From: Pseudodesulfovibrio sp.
GTDB taxonomy: Bacteria; Desulfobacterota; Desulfovibrionia; Desulfovibrionales; Desulfovibrionaceae
DNA: 64,000 nucleotides
Assembly (NCBI GenBank): GCA_016342345.1
Contig: JAEINO010000004.1
Coordinates: 62,001-126,000 of the forward strand
Direction of reading: 5' to 3'
The translations under genes and the position numbers were made by a program. The notes beneath the pieces were generated by a model. The model saw nothing but the letters and a program-made list of their open reading frames with translations, did no database searches and was not told the origin of the DNA. Shown here piece after piece: positions 34,229 through 44,300 of this stretch. How positions within the stretch are numbered: the first letter of the stretch is position 1; each line of letters begins with the position of its first letter.

Positions 34229-36814
34229 ATGAAGCTCGGTGTGAAAATGACCATGTTTTGCTTGTTGGTAGGTGTCCTGCCTTTGGCGGGCATGGCCGGG
34301 TATAGCCTGCATGCTGCATCCGGGAGCATGAAATTCCAGGCATATGACAAGCTTGCCTCCCTCAAGGAGGCCAAACTTCATGATCTTAACGAACTCACCA
34401 AAACCTGGAATAAGGATATAACCATGTATTCCGAGGCTCGCTATGTGTACAGCGCACTGGTCAGGCTTCGGGATATTGTTTTTTATGCGGCTGAACCGGG
34501 CAAGAGCATGGACGTGAACAATGAGGAATACGTCCATGCCATGAAGCGGGTGGAAGCCGAATTCCGTCCGTGGATCGCGGTGCGAGGATATGCGGACGCC
34601 CTGATCCTGGATGATACGGGACGAATCGTCTTTTCGGTAAAAAAAGGCAGGGAGCTTGGCGAGGATCTGGTCCGGGGGCCTCTGGCAAAAAGCAGGCTGG
34701 CCAAGGCGTGGAAGCACGCTCTCAAAGGTGATGTTGTTTTTGTGGATTTTCATCCATATGAACCGCTTGACGGTGAGCCCTGTGCCTTTGTCGCTACTCC
34801 CATTCGTCGTAATGGTCAGGAGATCGAAGGCGTGGCAATGCTTCGTATCCCGCTGGCGAGCGTGAATGGTGTCATGTCAACACGTGCTGGCATGGGTGAT
34901 ACGGGAGAAGCCTATCTGGTCGGTCCTGACATGCTCATGCGGTCCGATCTCTTTTCCGACCCGAAGCAGCATAGTCTGCGGGCCTCCTTTGCCGCGCCGG
35001 ACATGGGCAGCATGACAACCATTCCCGTGGTGCAGGCTCTGGCCGGTAAGACCGGGAGCATGGAAACCCTGGACTATCGGGGACGAGCTGTTCTGGCAGC
35101 TTTTGCTCCGGTGGCCGTGGGCGCGGATATCTGGGCTTTGGTGGCCAAGGTCGATGCGGTTGAGGCCTTTGCTCCGGTCAGGCGTTTGGAAAATGCTGCC
35201 ATGATCGTGGGTGCGACTTCCGTGGCAGTCATCATTCTGGTCACGCTTGTTTTTCTTCGCTTTGCTCTGCTTAGCCCTTTGGACAGACTGCGAATCTATG
35301 CGGGCAGAGTTTCTGGTGGCGACCTTGATGCACGCCCGGAGGGATTGTTCAGGGGCGAGTTGAAACAGGTTCGGGATGCAATTGAGCGCATGGTCCGCAA
35401 TCTGGCGGACAAGATGCAGGAGGCGGAAGGTGCATCGCAACTGGCCCTGACGCGGGCGACCGAAGCCGAGGCTGCCCTGATCCGGGCTCGCAGGGAGCGG
35501 CAGCAACGCATGGATGATGCCCGTGCGCAGCGGGAGGGAATGCTTAAGGCCGCAGGCATGCTGGAAGGCGTGGTGGTTCGGATGACAGAGGCTTCAGCCA
35601 CGGTAAACGACGAATCCGACAGGATCATGCGGGGGGCCACAAGCCTGAACAAGCGGGTGGAGCTTACTGCTACGTCCATGGAGCAGTTGGCAGGGTCCAT
35701 TCGGGAGGTCGCAGACAATGCCGAGACTGCTTCGTCTGAGGCTGTCATGGCCCGCCAGCGCGCCAGGGAAGGCTCTGAAGTGGTCCGGAGGGCCATGGAC
35801 TCCATCGGCGAGGTTCATGCCATTACAGCGCAGCTCAGAGGCAAAATGTCGGAACTGGGTTCCAAGGCCGATTCCATAGATAAGGTCATGAATGTCATTT
35901 CGGATATTGCTGACCAGACCAATCTGTTGGCTCTCAACGCCGCCATCGAGGCTGCCCGGGCCGGAAAATCCGGGCGCGGGTTTGCCGTTGTTGCTGATGA
36001 GGTTCGCAAACTGGCCGTAAAGACCATGGACGCCACGCGTGAAGTGGGTGGGTCCATCTCTGCCATCCAGTCCGGTGTACGGGAGAACATGCAGGGCATG
36101 GAGCAGGCTGCGTACAAGGTTGATACCGCTAACGAACTTGCCGGAGAATCCGGGAAGGCATTGGGCGAGATCATGGAGTTTTTTGATTCCACTTTGGCGC
36201 AAATTCAGGCCATTGCAACGGCCAGTTGTCAGCAGTCCTCTGCGGGCGATGAAATAAACAAGGCCGTTGCCGAGGTGGACACAGTGTCCAGCAAGACCGT
36301 TGAAGCTGTTGGTCAGACCGGTGTTGCCATCGATGATCTGACTGGTCAGATAGAGAATTTATCCAAATTGTACGGGTTGTTCATGGTTTTGGGAGAAGGG
36401 CAGGTTCAGGAAGATGTGGTCAGGCTGGCATCCCTGCCGGGGATCGTGTCCATGGATTCGTTCAAACAGCGGGAAATACTGGAAAGGGCTGTGCGCGAGA
36501 ATCCGTGTCTGGAGCTGGCCCGGATCATGGATGCCACGGGCAGGCAGGTGACTGATTCTGTTTATGCCTCGGATTCGGGCACGGGTCGTTCTTTGGGCCG
36601 ACCTGGAGTTGACTGGTCACATCACGACTGGTTTTCTGAACCGATGCGGACCGGAGAGACGTACCTTTCCGGTATTTATCATTCCGGTACTGTTGGTGAT
36701 TATTGCCTGACCGTTTCGACCCCCATCAGGACTCGTGGTGGTACTCTGTTGGGCATTCTGGCTGTGGATGTGCGTCATGCCAGTCTTCGAAGTGCCCTGG
36801 AGCGGGCGGCCTGA
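34229..36814 (+). CDS. Methyl-accepting chemotaxis protein with an extra C-terminal sensor domain
   Basis: The 861-residue receptor has a first membrane helix (about 8-28), a large periplasmic double-Cache-like sensor (about 35-320), a second helix (about 325-348), a HAMP domain (about 350-400), a coiled coil, and the signalling hairpin with [35 protein letters not shown] (about 562-597). After the signalling domain there is an additional Cache/PDC-like segment (about 745-861) with [22 protein letters not shown] and [21 protein letters not shown]. Such a domain is normally periplasmic, but here it follows the cytoplasmic hairpin. The ATG at 34229 follows GGGGAGAGGAGG. CheR is encoded at 62603. 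Confidence 0.93.
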   Translation: MKLGVKMTMFCLLVGVLPLAGMAGYSLHAASGSMKFQAYDKLASLKEAKLHDLNELTKTWNKDITMYSEARYVYSALVRLRDIVFYAAEPGKSMDVNNEEYVHAMKRVEAEFRPWIAVRGYADALILDDTGRIVFSVKKGRELGEDLVRGPLAKSRLAKAWKHALKGDVVFVDFHPYEPLDGEPCAFVATPIRRNGQEIEGVAMLRIPLASVNGVMSTRAGMGDTGEAYLVGPDMLMRSDLFSDPKQHSLRASFAAPDMGSMTTIPVVQALAGKTGSMETLDYRGRAVLAAFAPVAVGADIWALVAKVDAVEAFAPVRRLENAAMIVGATSVAVIILVTLVFLRFALLSPLDRLRIYAGRVSGGDLDARPEGLFRGELKQVRDAIERMVRNLADKMQEAEGASQLALTRATEAEAALIRARRERQQRMDDARAQREGMLKAAGMLEGVVVRMTEASATVNDESDRIMRGATSLNKRVELTATSMEQLAGSIREVADNAETASSEAVMARQRAREGSEVVRRAMDSIGEVHAITAQLRGKMSELGSKADSIDKVMNVISDIADQTNLLALNAAIEAARAGKSGRGFAVVADEVRKLAVKTMDATREVGGSISAIQSGVRENMQGMEQAAYKVDTANELAGESGKALGEIMEFFDSTLAQIQAIATASCQQSSAGDEINKAVAEVDTVSSKTVEAVGQTGVAIDDLTGQIENLSKLYGLFMVLGEGQVQEDVVRLASLPGIVSMDSFKQREILERAVRENPCLELARIMDATGRQVTDSVYASDSGTGRSLGRPGVDWSHHDWFSEPMRTGETYLSGIYHSGTVGDYCLTVSTPIRTRGGTLLGILAVDVRHASLRSALERAA

Positions 36815-36921
36815 CAGCACCAATGACATCGTGTCAAGATATGATGCAATCGACGCCTGAGGGTCATGGAGTTGTTACTTCTGTTGGGTATCTTGTCCCA
36901 AAACAACAGGAGGATACAGTC

Positions 36922-37086
36922 ATGATATGGTTTCCCAATGAGAAGTATACATCCGAGTACATTGCTGCCGAACTTTTCGAGATGGGTGCGAGGGTTCATC
37001 AAGGAACCCTGTGCATGGTGATTGTGGCAGCGGGTGCTGTCGGCGTCATGGCCGTTGCTCAGGCTACGTGCATTTACGGCATGTAA
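36922..37086 (+). CDS. Small membrane protein, 54 aa
   Basis: The short gene starts at the ATG at 36922, after a good ACAGGAGGATACAGTC ribosome-binding site. The product is 54 residues: a polar N-terminal part (NEKYTSEYIAAELFEMGARVHQ) and one hydrophobic helix (LCMVIVAAGAVGVMAVAQATCIY). It looks like a single-pass small membrane protein. It lies 107 bases after the chemoreceptor gene and may be on its transcript. Its 3' end overlaps the convergent sensor gene by 23 bases. I do not recognise a family. Confidence 0.6.
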   Translation: MIWFPNEKYTSEYIAAELFEMGARVHQGTLCMVIVAAGAVGVMAVAQATCIYGM

Positions 37087-38218
37087 GTCGTCGCAACAGA
37101 AAGAGAAGTGCGGCAAGGGTGACAAGCCCGAGAGCCGCGCTCAGTATGCCTGATGAGGTGATCGTGTCCGTTTCGGCGGGTCGCACGGGTTTGTTGACGA
37201 GTTGTGCGGTTTGAAGCAGTGGAATGTTCTGGGTCTGTATGCCGAAACGGGCAAGGACCGTGGCGTCGACTACAAGTTGCGGTTGGGGTGGTTGGGGCAG
37301 CATTTCCCCGGCTGGTTCGCCTGCAAGAATGCGTTTGATCAGTTTGGCCGCACTGCTGCCCTGGTTTTTCCCTGTAGCCACAAAGCCGCCGAGAACTCCT
37401 TGGCCTATCCACGTGTCGAGCAGGACAAACACCGGCCCCGCGCTCTGCTCCGACAGCATCTTGACAGCCTTGACGTCATCAACGGTCTTTCCGGTCCGGT
37501 CTTCCTGAAATCCGAGAAACAGCACCGCACCTGATGTTGGAATGCTGGATGCCACGGCATCAAGGGTTTCCATGTCGAGGCCCTTGTTGTCGCCTGGTTC
37601 ATGGCCGGGGAAGATGAGTTGGGCATGATCCAGATATGGGGTCATGGCCTGCTCCATTGATTTTCTGAGGGACAGGCTGATTGGCGTTGCATCCATGATG
37701 CCTACCACCAGACGGGTGTCCGGTCGTGTGGCGAAAATCAAATCCACGGTGTCGCTGACATCCATATCCAGGGGAACGCCTGTGCAATCGCCACATTGAC
37801 GGAGCAATTCCGGTCCGGGCCTGGGCATGGAACAGAAGACAACCGGAGCATCGGAGAATAAGGTCTCGCGGTACTTGCGCATGAAGGCAAAGGCTATTTT
37901 GCCGCTGGCGACCACGGCTTCGGGTCTGGTGTTTGCGTGCACGCGGGAAAGTCGTTCGTATTCCGAGTCAAAGTGTTCCTCCTTCATGTCCTCGCCACCA
38001 AGATGTTCCTGTCGTATTTCAGTCCCTTTACCCAGTTCGGATGCCAGGCCTGCAATGATTCCCTGCGTCCACGGCGTGGGGCCGTCTTCGGAGTGGAGCA
38101 CGACAATTCCTTTTGCCAGGGCCAGATGCGTGGGGCATGAAAGTATCACCAGAATAAAGAGCACGATGGTAAATCGTAACCGTTCAAATATGTTGTTGTA
38201 ACTGGCAGGAAAATTCAT
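37064..38218 (-). CDS. Periplasmic binding-protein-type sensor without an output domain
   Basis: The 384-residue protein has a signal peptide (about 15-36), a periplasmic ABC-substrate-binding-like domain (about 37-340) and a single C-terminal membrane helix followed by a short basic tail (LLFLLRRLTCRKC). The periplasmic part has the same layout as the sensor of the large hybrid kinase at 49423-52968, including the LLDTWIGQGVLGGFVATG segment that resembles the kinase's GLLDFDLGHGIMGGMLSSGYSQGQ (split). No kinase, GGDEF or other output domain follows. It lies downstream of the GGDEF gene on the same strand, 40 bases away, so the two may work as separate sensor and cyclase. Confidence 0.8.
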   Translation of the reverse strand: MNFPASYNNIFERLRFTIVLFILVILSCPTHLALAKGIVVLHSEDGPTPWTQGIIAGLASELGKGTEIRQEHLGGEDMKEEHFDSEYERLSRVHANTRPEAVVASGKIAFAFMRKYRETLFSDAPVVFCSMPRPGPELLRQCGDCTGVPLDMDVSDTVDLIFATRPDTRLVVGIMDATPISLSLRKSMEQAMTPYLDHAQLIFPGHEPGDNKGLDMETLDAVASSIPTSGAVLFLGFQEDRTGKTVDDVKAVKMLSEQSAGPVFVLLDTWIGQGVLGGFVATGKNQGSSAAKLIKRILAGEPAGEMLPQPPQPQLVVDATVLARFGIQTQNIPLLQTAQLVNKPVRPAETDTITSSGILSAALGLVTLAALLFLLRRLTCRKCT

Positions 38219-38258
38219 CGGAAGTTATCGGTAGTTTGTCATTTTAAGCTGAAGCAAA

Positions 38259-39311
38259 TCAGTCTGTGAAGGTGCAGACCTGATTGCGACCCGAGTCCTT
38301 TGCTTCATACAGGGCCGTGTCTGCGGCATTGACAAGCTTTCCCGAATTCCAGTCCGTGCGCCACTGGGCCACGCCAATGGAAACGGTGAACTGGATTGGT
38401 TTGTTTGCCAGTTGTCCGTCAGTGCGGATGCGGAAATCATAGCTTTCCACGTCGGCCCGGATGGCCTCGGCCTTGAGAATGGCTTTGTCCAGAGTCATGC
38501 CCTTCATGACGATGACCAGTTCTTCTCCCCCATACCGGGCCGTGAAACTTTGATACTGGATGGCGTGGGCGCAGATGATTCGGGCCAGGGCGTGCAGGAA
38601 ATCGTCGCCTGCCTGGTGTCCGTAAGTGTCGTTGACTTTCTTGAAGTGGTCCACATCGATCATCATCAGGGACAGGGGTGCGTCCTTTTTTCGTTGACCC
38701 AGGACCGCGTCATTGATGAAGGCATCCAGCGCGCGCCGGTTGTGCAACTCGGTGAGCATTGGGTCGAAGTTGGCTGTGTGTTCCAGCATTCGGGCCTTGG
38801 CTTGCAGTTCTCTGGCTTCTTCCTTGAATTCCACGATCAGATCCTGAAACATGTCCCGGACCTTGGACACGATAAGCGACTGGTCCTTGCCTGATTTGAT
38901 GACACCCACTGTCTGTTCTTTGAAAGCGTCCAGTTTACGGTTCTGGCGTTCGCAGTTGCCCTGCATGGAGTTGATGATTCCATGCATCTCGTTGAGGAGT
39001 TGGGTGGCTGAGCGTTTTTCCTGAGCCAGGGACTCCTCAAGTTCAAGTGCGCCAATGGTTTGCATGATATACATGTCGAGCATGGCTATGATGGTCTCAA
39101 ACTGTTTGTCCGAGAAGTCTTTTTTGGCGAGCTCCCTGAATATTTCCTGCTGGATTTCTATTTTCTTTTTGTCGGAATAGATGGACAGCTTGGTGAGCAG
39201 ATTGCGTACGAAAAGTACAATAGCCAACCAGTCCTGATCGTTGTCTATTCCAAAATTCTTGAGGATTGCGGACAATTCGCCCATGCTTTTGCGTGCGTTT
39301 TTTTGCGTCAT
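38259..39311 (-). CDS. GGDEF-domain diguanylate cyclase
   Basis: The 350-residue soluble protein makes c-di-GMP from two GTP if active. The C-terminal GGDEF domain (about 185-350) has FDPMLTELHNRRALD, the metal-binding MMIDVDHFKKVNDTYGH, and the active-site ARYGGEELVIV; no RxxD inhibitory site is evident just upstream. The N-terminal 180 residues are helical (IEIQQEIFRELAKKDFSDKQ and LEESLAQEKRSATQLLNEM) and probably mediate dimerisation or sensing. The ATG at 39311 is chosen because AGGAC lies upstream; an in-frame start at 39392 would add 27 residues with no conserved features. The orphan periplasmic sensor gene follows. Confidence 0.93.
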   Translation of the reverse strand: MTQKNARKSMGELSAILKNFGIDNDQDWLAIVLFVRNLLTKLSIYSDKKKIEIQQEIFRELAKKDFSDKQFETIIAMLDMYIMQTIGALELEESLAQEKRSATQLLNEMHGIINSMQGNCERQNRKLDAFKEQTVGVIKSGKDQSLIVSKVRDMFQDLIVEFKEEARELQAKARMLEHTANFDPMLTELHNRRALDAFINDAVLGQRKKDAPLSLMMIDVDHFKKVNDTYGHQAGDDFLHALARIICAHAIQYQSFTARYGGEELVIVMKGMTLDKAILKAEAIRADVESYDFRIRTDGQLANKPIQFTVSIGVAQWRTDWNSGKLVNAADTALYEAKDSGRNQVCTFTD

Positions 39312-39460
39312 ATCGGTGTCCTGTTCAAGGCGTGTTCCGGTTTTGGAGGCAGAGCTTGTCAACCCAACTTCATCATAGGGAAAAATGTTCAAACCGGTAA
39401 AGGGAATAATTGCAATTGTGGCAGGAGGCGGGCGCGGGAAGCACGTGTGTTGGTGATTCG

Positions 39461-40441
39461 TTAAAGCATGTCCGCGCCGCTCAGGACTGCTACGAATCGT
39501 TTGAAGACATTCATGTCCACACCATCGCGCATGTCGTGACGGATGAGGGTCAGAGCCTCGTAGGGTTGCATGGCTTCGGCATATGGGCGCTCTGTTGTCA
39601 GGGCGTCATATATGTCCGACATGGAAATGATGCGGACAGGCATGGGGATGTTGTCGCCTTTGAGACCTGCCGGATAGCCTGTACCGTCCAGTTTTTCGTG
39701 GTGGAAGAGTATGCAGTTGATGGTGTTTTGCGTCATGGGCAGGTGGGCGCACATGGAGACTCCGTGTATGGGGTGCTCCTTGATTATTTCACGTTCGGCC
39801 CGGGTCAGGGAACCTCGTTTGTTGAGGATGCGCCGGGGAATCTTGGCCTTGCCCACATCGTGCAGCAGTGCGCCCAGACCGCATTCATAGATTTCGTTGT
39901 CGTCCATGTCGTATGTCTGGAATACGGCCACGGAGTAGATGAAGACGTGCATGCAATGAGTGTAGGTCTTGTAATCATGGGAAATGAACGGGGCAACGGC
40001 TGAAAGAGATGAGTCTGTTGCCAGAAATTTGATGGAATTCTTGACGATTTCCGAAATGCGGTCAAAGTGTCTGGCCCGGAGCGCGCTGGGCAACTTGCGC
40101 TCGAAGACATCCTGCATGACAACTGTGGAGGCTTCATAGAAGACCTCGGAGCGGACCTCGATGGGCAGGTTCTCATCCAGAAGAATACTGCCTAGATTGA
40201 GCTCGATGTATTTTTCGTATTGTGGCCGTTCGGAACCCTGGATGTAGACTTCCTTGATTCCGTTCTTGTGCAGAACCTGGCGATGCTTGAGGGTGAACTT
40301 GTGGCCCGATTTTGTGTACAGCACAAAGTCCCCTCCCTGCCAGAGGAAGACGGAAAAATCCCCCAAGGCTTCCGGGAAGAGCATAACCGGAGAGACGGGG
40401 AAGTAGGATACCGGTCGAGCGGCGCGAAGGTTTGTATCCAT
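39461..40441 (-). CDS. HD-GYP c-di-GMP phosphodiesterase
   Basis: The 326-residue protein has an N-terminal PilZ-like or DUF3391-like beta region (about 1-95, with KHRQVLHKNGIKEVYIQ) and a C-terminal HD-GYP domain (about 140-320). All catalytic motifs are intact: GLGALLHDVGKAKIPRRIL, RAEREIIKEHPIHGV, LFHHEKLDGTGYPAGL and SMSDIYDALT. It is therefore predicted to hydrolyse c-di-GMP, in contrast to the degenerate HD-GYP at 32828. The ATG at 40441 is preferred to a TTG at 40468. It lies next to the GGDEF gene on the same strand but with a 150-base gap. Confidence 0.92.
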   Translation of the reverse strand: MDTNLRAARPVSYFPVSPVMLFPEALGDFSVFLWQGGDFVLYTKSGHKFTLKHRQVLHKNGIKEVYIQGSERPQYEKYIELNLGSILLDENLPIEVRSEVFYEASTVVMQDVFERKLPSALRARHFDRISEIVKNSIKFLATDSSLSAVAPFISHDYKTYTHCMHVFIYSVAVFQTYDMDDNEIYECGLGALLHDVGKAKIPRRILNKRGSLTRAEREIIKEHPIHGVSMCAHLPMTQNTINCILFHHEKLDGTGYPAGLKGDNIPMPVRIISMSDIYDALTTERPYAEAMQPYEALTLIRHDMRDGVDMNVFKRFVAVLSGADML

Positions 40442-40610
40442 CTCTGCTGAAGTATAATAATAGTTCAACGAAGGCTAGTTAAAATCATGAGAAAGCCTAG
40501 AGGGATGAAATTATCCGGGCATTGTCAGTGGTTGCCGTCAAGCAGAAATTGTGTTGGCGAAGAGCCCCTTTCAATTTTTGCGGATGGACGATCTGGTTGC
40601 GGGAAAGAGT

Positions 40611-41282
40611 TTACGCAGATTTGGTTGTTGGAGCGGGCGGGCGCGATTTCAGCCTGTCCAGAATAATGCCCATGTCCGGGGGGATGATGTCCATGAAGAT
40701 ATGTTTTTCCTCTTCATAAACCGAGAAAGGAAGGCGAGGGTATCCCTTTTTCCACATGGGTTCGAATCGAACACTCGGATCATTCACCCAGAAGACGCCG
40801 AGTCCGAAATCGCTGTCAACGACGAACGAGTGTATGTCTGCATAGTTGTGATGAAGATCGTGCATGATTTTCCAGACATCGCCATTCCATGCGCCGGTTT
40901 TTATTTTTCGGGCACCTTCAGCCTCGGACGAAGGCAATAGATCGTGTGCCACGACATACCCACCCGGACGCAGACAATTCAGCGCATTGAGAACATCCTT
41001 GATGGACTGTTCGTAGAGGTGCAAGCCGTCCACAAAGATCACATCAAACTGTTCCTGGTTCTGCCTGAAAAAGGGATCGCTTTCGCAGGGATAGACTCGC
41101 ACGCCCACAAGTCCGTTGCTCAGCGGCGGCTTCAGGCGATCAAGCAGGGGGGGCGGGTCGACTCCGGTTCGGCCAGGCACTTGAACCTGGCTGAGAACTT
41201 CACCTTCCCGAATTCCTATTTCAAGGTAGTCCGTTGCCCTGATGTGTGCGCAGATTGCGTTGATCAATTCGATTCTAGTCAT
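40611..41282 (-). CDS. Class I SAM-dependent methyltransferase-like protein
   Basis: The 223-residue protein has a Rossmann-type layout found in class I methyltransferases of the Methyltransf_24 type. DYLEIGIREGEVL is the motif I strand with an altered glycine loop, FDVIFVDGLHLYEQSIKDVLNALNCLRPGGYVVAHD covers motifs II-III, and a Trp-rich segment follows. Such proteins occur in polysaccharide or natural-product clusters, but no such cluster is adjacent and no substrate can be assigned. The proline-rich C-terminus is short. It is transcribed towards the HD-GYP gene, 170 bases away. Confidence 0.8.
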   Translation of the reverse strand: MTRIELINAICAHIRATDYLEIGIREGEVLSQVQVPGRTGVDPPPLLDRLKPPLSNGLVGVRVYPCESDPFFRQNQEQFDVIFVDGLHLYEQSIKDVLNALNCLRPGGYVVAHDLLPSSEAEGARKIKTGAWNGDVWKIMHDLHHNYADIHSFVVDSDFGLGVFWVNDPSVRFEPMWKKGYPRLPFSVYEEEKHIFMDIIPPDMGIILDRLKSRPPAPTTKSA

Positions 41283-41388
41283 GTCATTGTCATGCTACGT
41301 GTCAGAAAAGCAGAGTGCAATATTTTTATGGTAATGCAGCAGATGGCAAAAGGTGAAGGGGAATCGGGAAGACTGGTTATTGTCTGGT

Positions 41389-44300
41389 TTAGTCCTGATC
41401 CTTTGTCATGGGGAACAGGTGCGCCAGGACTCTTTCGATTTCTTCCATTTCAACGGGCTTGGCAATGTAGTCTGTCATGCCGCTTTTGATGAAGCCTTCA
41501 CGGTCGCCAAGCATGGCGTGTGCGGTCATGGCGATGATCGGCGTGTGTGGGTCCATGGTGGAGCCTGCAGGGGCATTTCGTATCATGCGGGTTGCTTCGA
41601 TGCCGTCCATGCCGGGCATTTGAATGTCCATGAATACGGCATCAAAGGAGTGTTTTTCAAGAAGCCTGAGGGCCTCTTCGCCTTCACAGGCCGTTTCTGC
41701 AAGGTGTCCGAGTTTGCCGAGCATCCGGGCGGCCATGAGCCTGTTGACGCGGTTGTCTTCGACAACGAGGAGTTTGAGTCCTGTTCTGGAGGCCATGTGC
41801 TGATCGTTGTCTTTCTGAGTATCTTCGATGTTTATTGGGTCGAATTGGAGATTCAGGGCGAGATGGACGATGGTGCCCATTCCCTTGTTGCTTTCGATGG
41901 ACAGGGACCCACCCATGATACCTGCCAGTCTTTTCACGATGCCCAACCCCAGTCCCGTTCCTTGGTGTCGGCGTATGTAGGAACCATCGACCTGGGTAAA
42001 AGGTTCGAAAATGTGGTCGATCATTTCGTCCGGGATACCAATCCCCGAGTCTTCAACGCTGAACAGGATTCTGACTGTGCCGGTTTGCATGTCCTTGTTG
42101 ATCAGGTGGACGGAAACAGAGATCCTGCCACTGTCGGTGAACTTGATGGCGTTGCCTACAAGGTTGAAGAGAATCTGTTTGAGTCGACTTTTGCCGCCCA
42201 CGAGTTTGCAGGGAACCTCGGAGCCGATGTCGCTGACAAGAGTCAATCCCTTGTCCTGAGCCTGTCCCCTGAAAGAGGCCAGGACATCCTGCATGAATGT
42301 CGTGAGGGAAAACGGCTCGGTGACGATTTCCATTTTGCCCGCTTCGATCTTGGAGAAGTCCAGGATGTCGTTGATGATGGAGAGCAGGCTGCGGCCCGAG
42401 AAAAGAGCGGTGCTCACATAGTCGGCCTGTTCTTCAGTCAGGTCGGTTGTCTGGGCGAGTTGCAGCATCCCGAGTACGCCATTGAGTGGTGTTCTGATTT
42501 CGTGGCTCATGTTGGCCAGGAACTCGCTCTTGGATTGGTTGGCTGCTTCGGCCAGTTCCTTGGCCTTGAGTAAATCCTGTTCATTGGTCTTTCGCTCGAT
42601 GGCCAGGGCTATCTGTTCGGACACGGAGACAAGAAGCCCCACATCCTTTGCCGAATATTGGTTGGAGTTCGTATAGGACTGTACAGCCATGACTCCCACG
42701 ACCTCATTTCGTATCTTGAGTGGAACGCCCAGCCAGACTTCGGAACGTGTTCCGAGCATGGCCTCTTCACGGGTGTGCCTTTGTTTAAGGAAGGTCTTTC
42801 GGGTCAGATGCTCAGTGTTGTGGAGTCTGAGGTCGTTCAAGGTTGGAGAGTCGGGATCAGGAAGAGCCTTTTTGTTGACGAGCAGAGGTCTGCCGGATCG
42901 GATGACTTCGACGGCAAAGCTGGTGGTGGCTTGTTCGTCGATGTCGAGTATTGCGCCCTTCAAGTCGTCCATTTCATCTTCGAAATAGGAGAATTCAAGG
43001 TGTCTTCTGCTCTTGTCCAGAAGCGCGATGAAGAAGTTGGCGGCTTCGATATTGTCGTTGAGGGCCGTGTGTATGCGTCCGTATAGGTCGTCGAGATCCG
43101 AAGTTGTGCTGACGGCATTTGAGATTCGATAGAGCAGGCTGGCCACGGTTTCGTTATAATTGCGTTGGGTGACATCGACTATGGTCCAGATGATGCCTTG
43201 GTCGAGGTCGTTTTTATCCACTGCCTTGGCAAAGAGGTTGGCCCATATAAGGCCTCCGTCCGGGCGACGGAATTGATGCTCGGCATGGAATTCTCCTTCA
43301 ATGGACAGTCCGTGCAGACAGCGTCGGCGAAAGCTTCGGTAGGCTTTGTCGGACTGAAAGAATTGTGATCCGTTGCTGCCAACCATTTTATTCTGGTCGT
43401 GGCCGAAGATTTCCGCACCTCGTTTGTTGATGCGCAGGATGGTGCCGCTCTTGAAAAGCCCGATGCCGATGAACGTGTTGCGCTGGATGGCTTCCGTCTC
43501 ATCCAGAGCTTCCCGGAGTCTGTCTTCGGTCTGTTTCCGCGCGGTGAAGTCCATGAGCGACGCTATGGACTGGTTGCTGCCTGGCAACATATCCACCTTG
43601 AGGTGGATGTGGCGAATTTTTCCTGAACGGGTGATGAACTGGAATTCATAGGAAGTGGGTGCATTACTTTTTTTATTGAATCGTTCGCAATGGTATTGGT
43701 ACATATGTGGAAGAGTGCTTTCGTCCACGAAATCGGTCCAGGACATGATCCCTTCAATTTCTTTCCGGCTGTATTCGGAGAGTTCGGCAAAGCGTTTGTT
43801 GGCTTTGGAGATGGTGGAATCGCTTTCAATTATGACTGAGGCTGTGCCGGTGGTCTCGAATATGGTGCGATAGAGTTGTTCGGTCTTTTTTCGTGCTTTT
43901 TCGGCATTTTTTCGTTTGGAGATGTCGCGCATGATGGCAACGTATCCATCGGATTGGCCCTCAAGCATGGGGTGGATGATGGAAATGGAGGTTTCTGTGG
44001 GAATGGGGGTGCCATTGCTTGCGGCGAACGTCCATTCGCCAATCCAGGCACCTGTCCCGGAAAGCGTTGGTCCTATCAATTGATTGAATTTTTCAAAATC
44101 CTCTGGAGATTGCTGTAGAATTTTAGTGTTTTGTCCGATTAGTGTCCCTTTGTTGAAGCCCAGTCTGGTAATGGCAGATGTGTTCATGTCCGTAATAATC
44201 AGATTGGCATCAAAGAGCAGAATGGGGTCAATGGAACTCTCGAAGATGGCCCGGAAATATTCGCGGCTTTCCAGCATTCGAGTCTGGGCCAGTGCCGATT

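Noticed and set aside
40750..40790. A tRNA-like GGTTCGAATC string
   Set aside because: It lies within the methyltransferase coding sequence and there is no cloverleaf around it.
41353..42573. A 406-codon open frame on the plus strand across the giant hybrid kinase
   Set aside because: It lies opposite strongly conserved GAF, kinase and receiver domains, and its product is a His/Val-rich shadow with no recognisable domain or ribosome-binding site.
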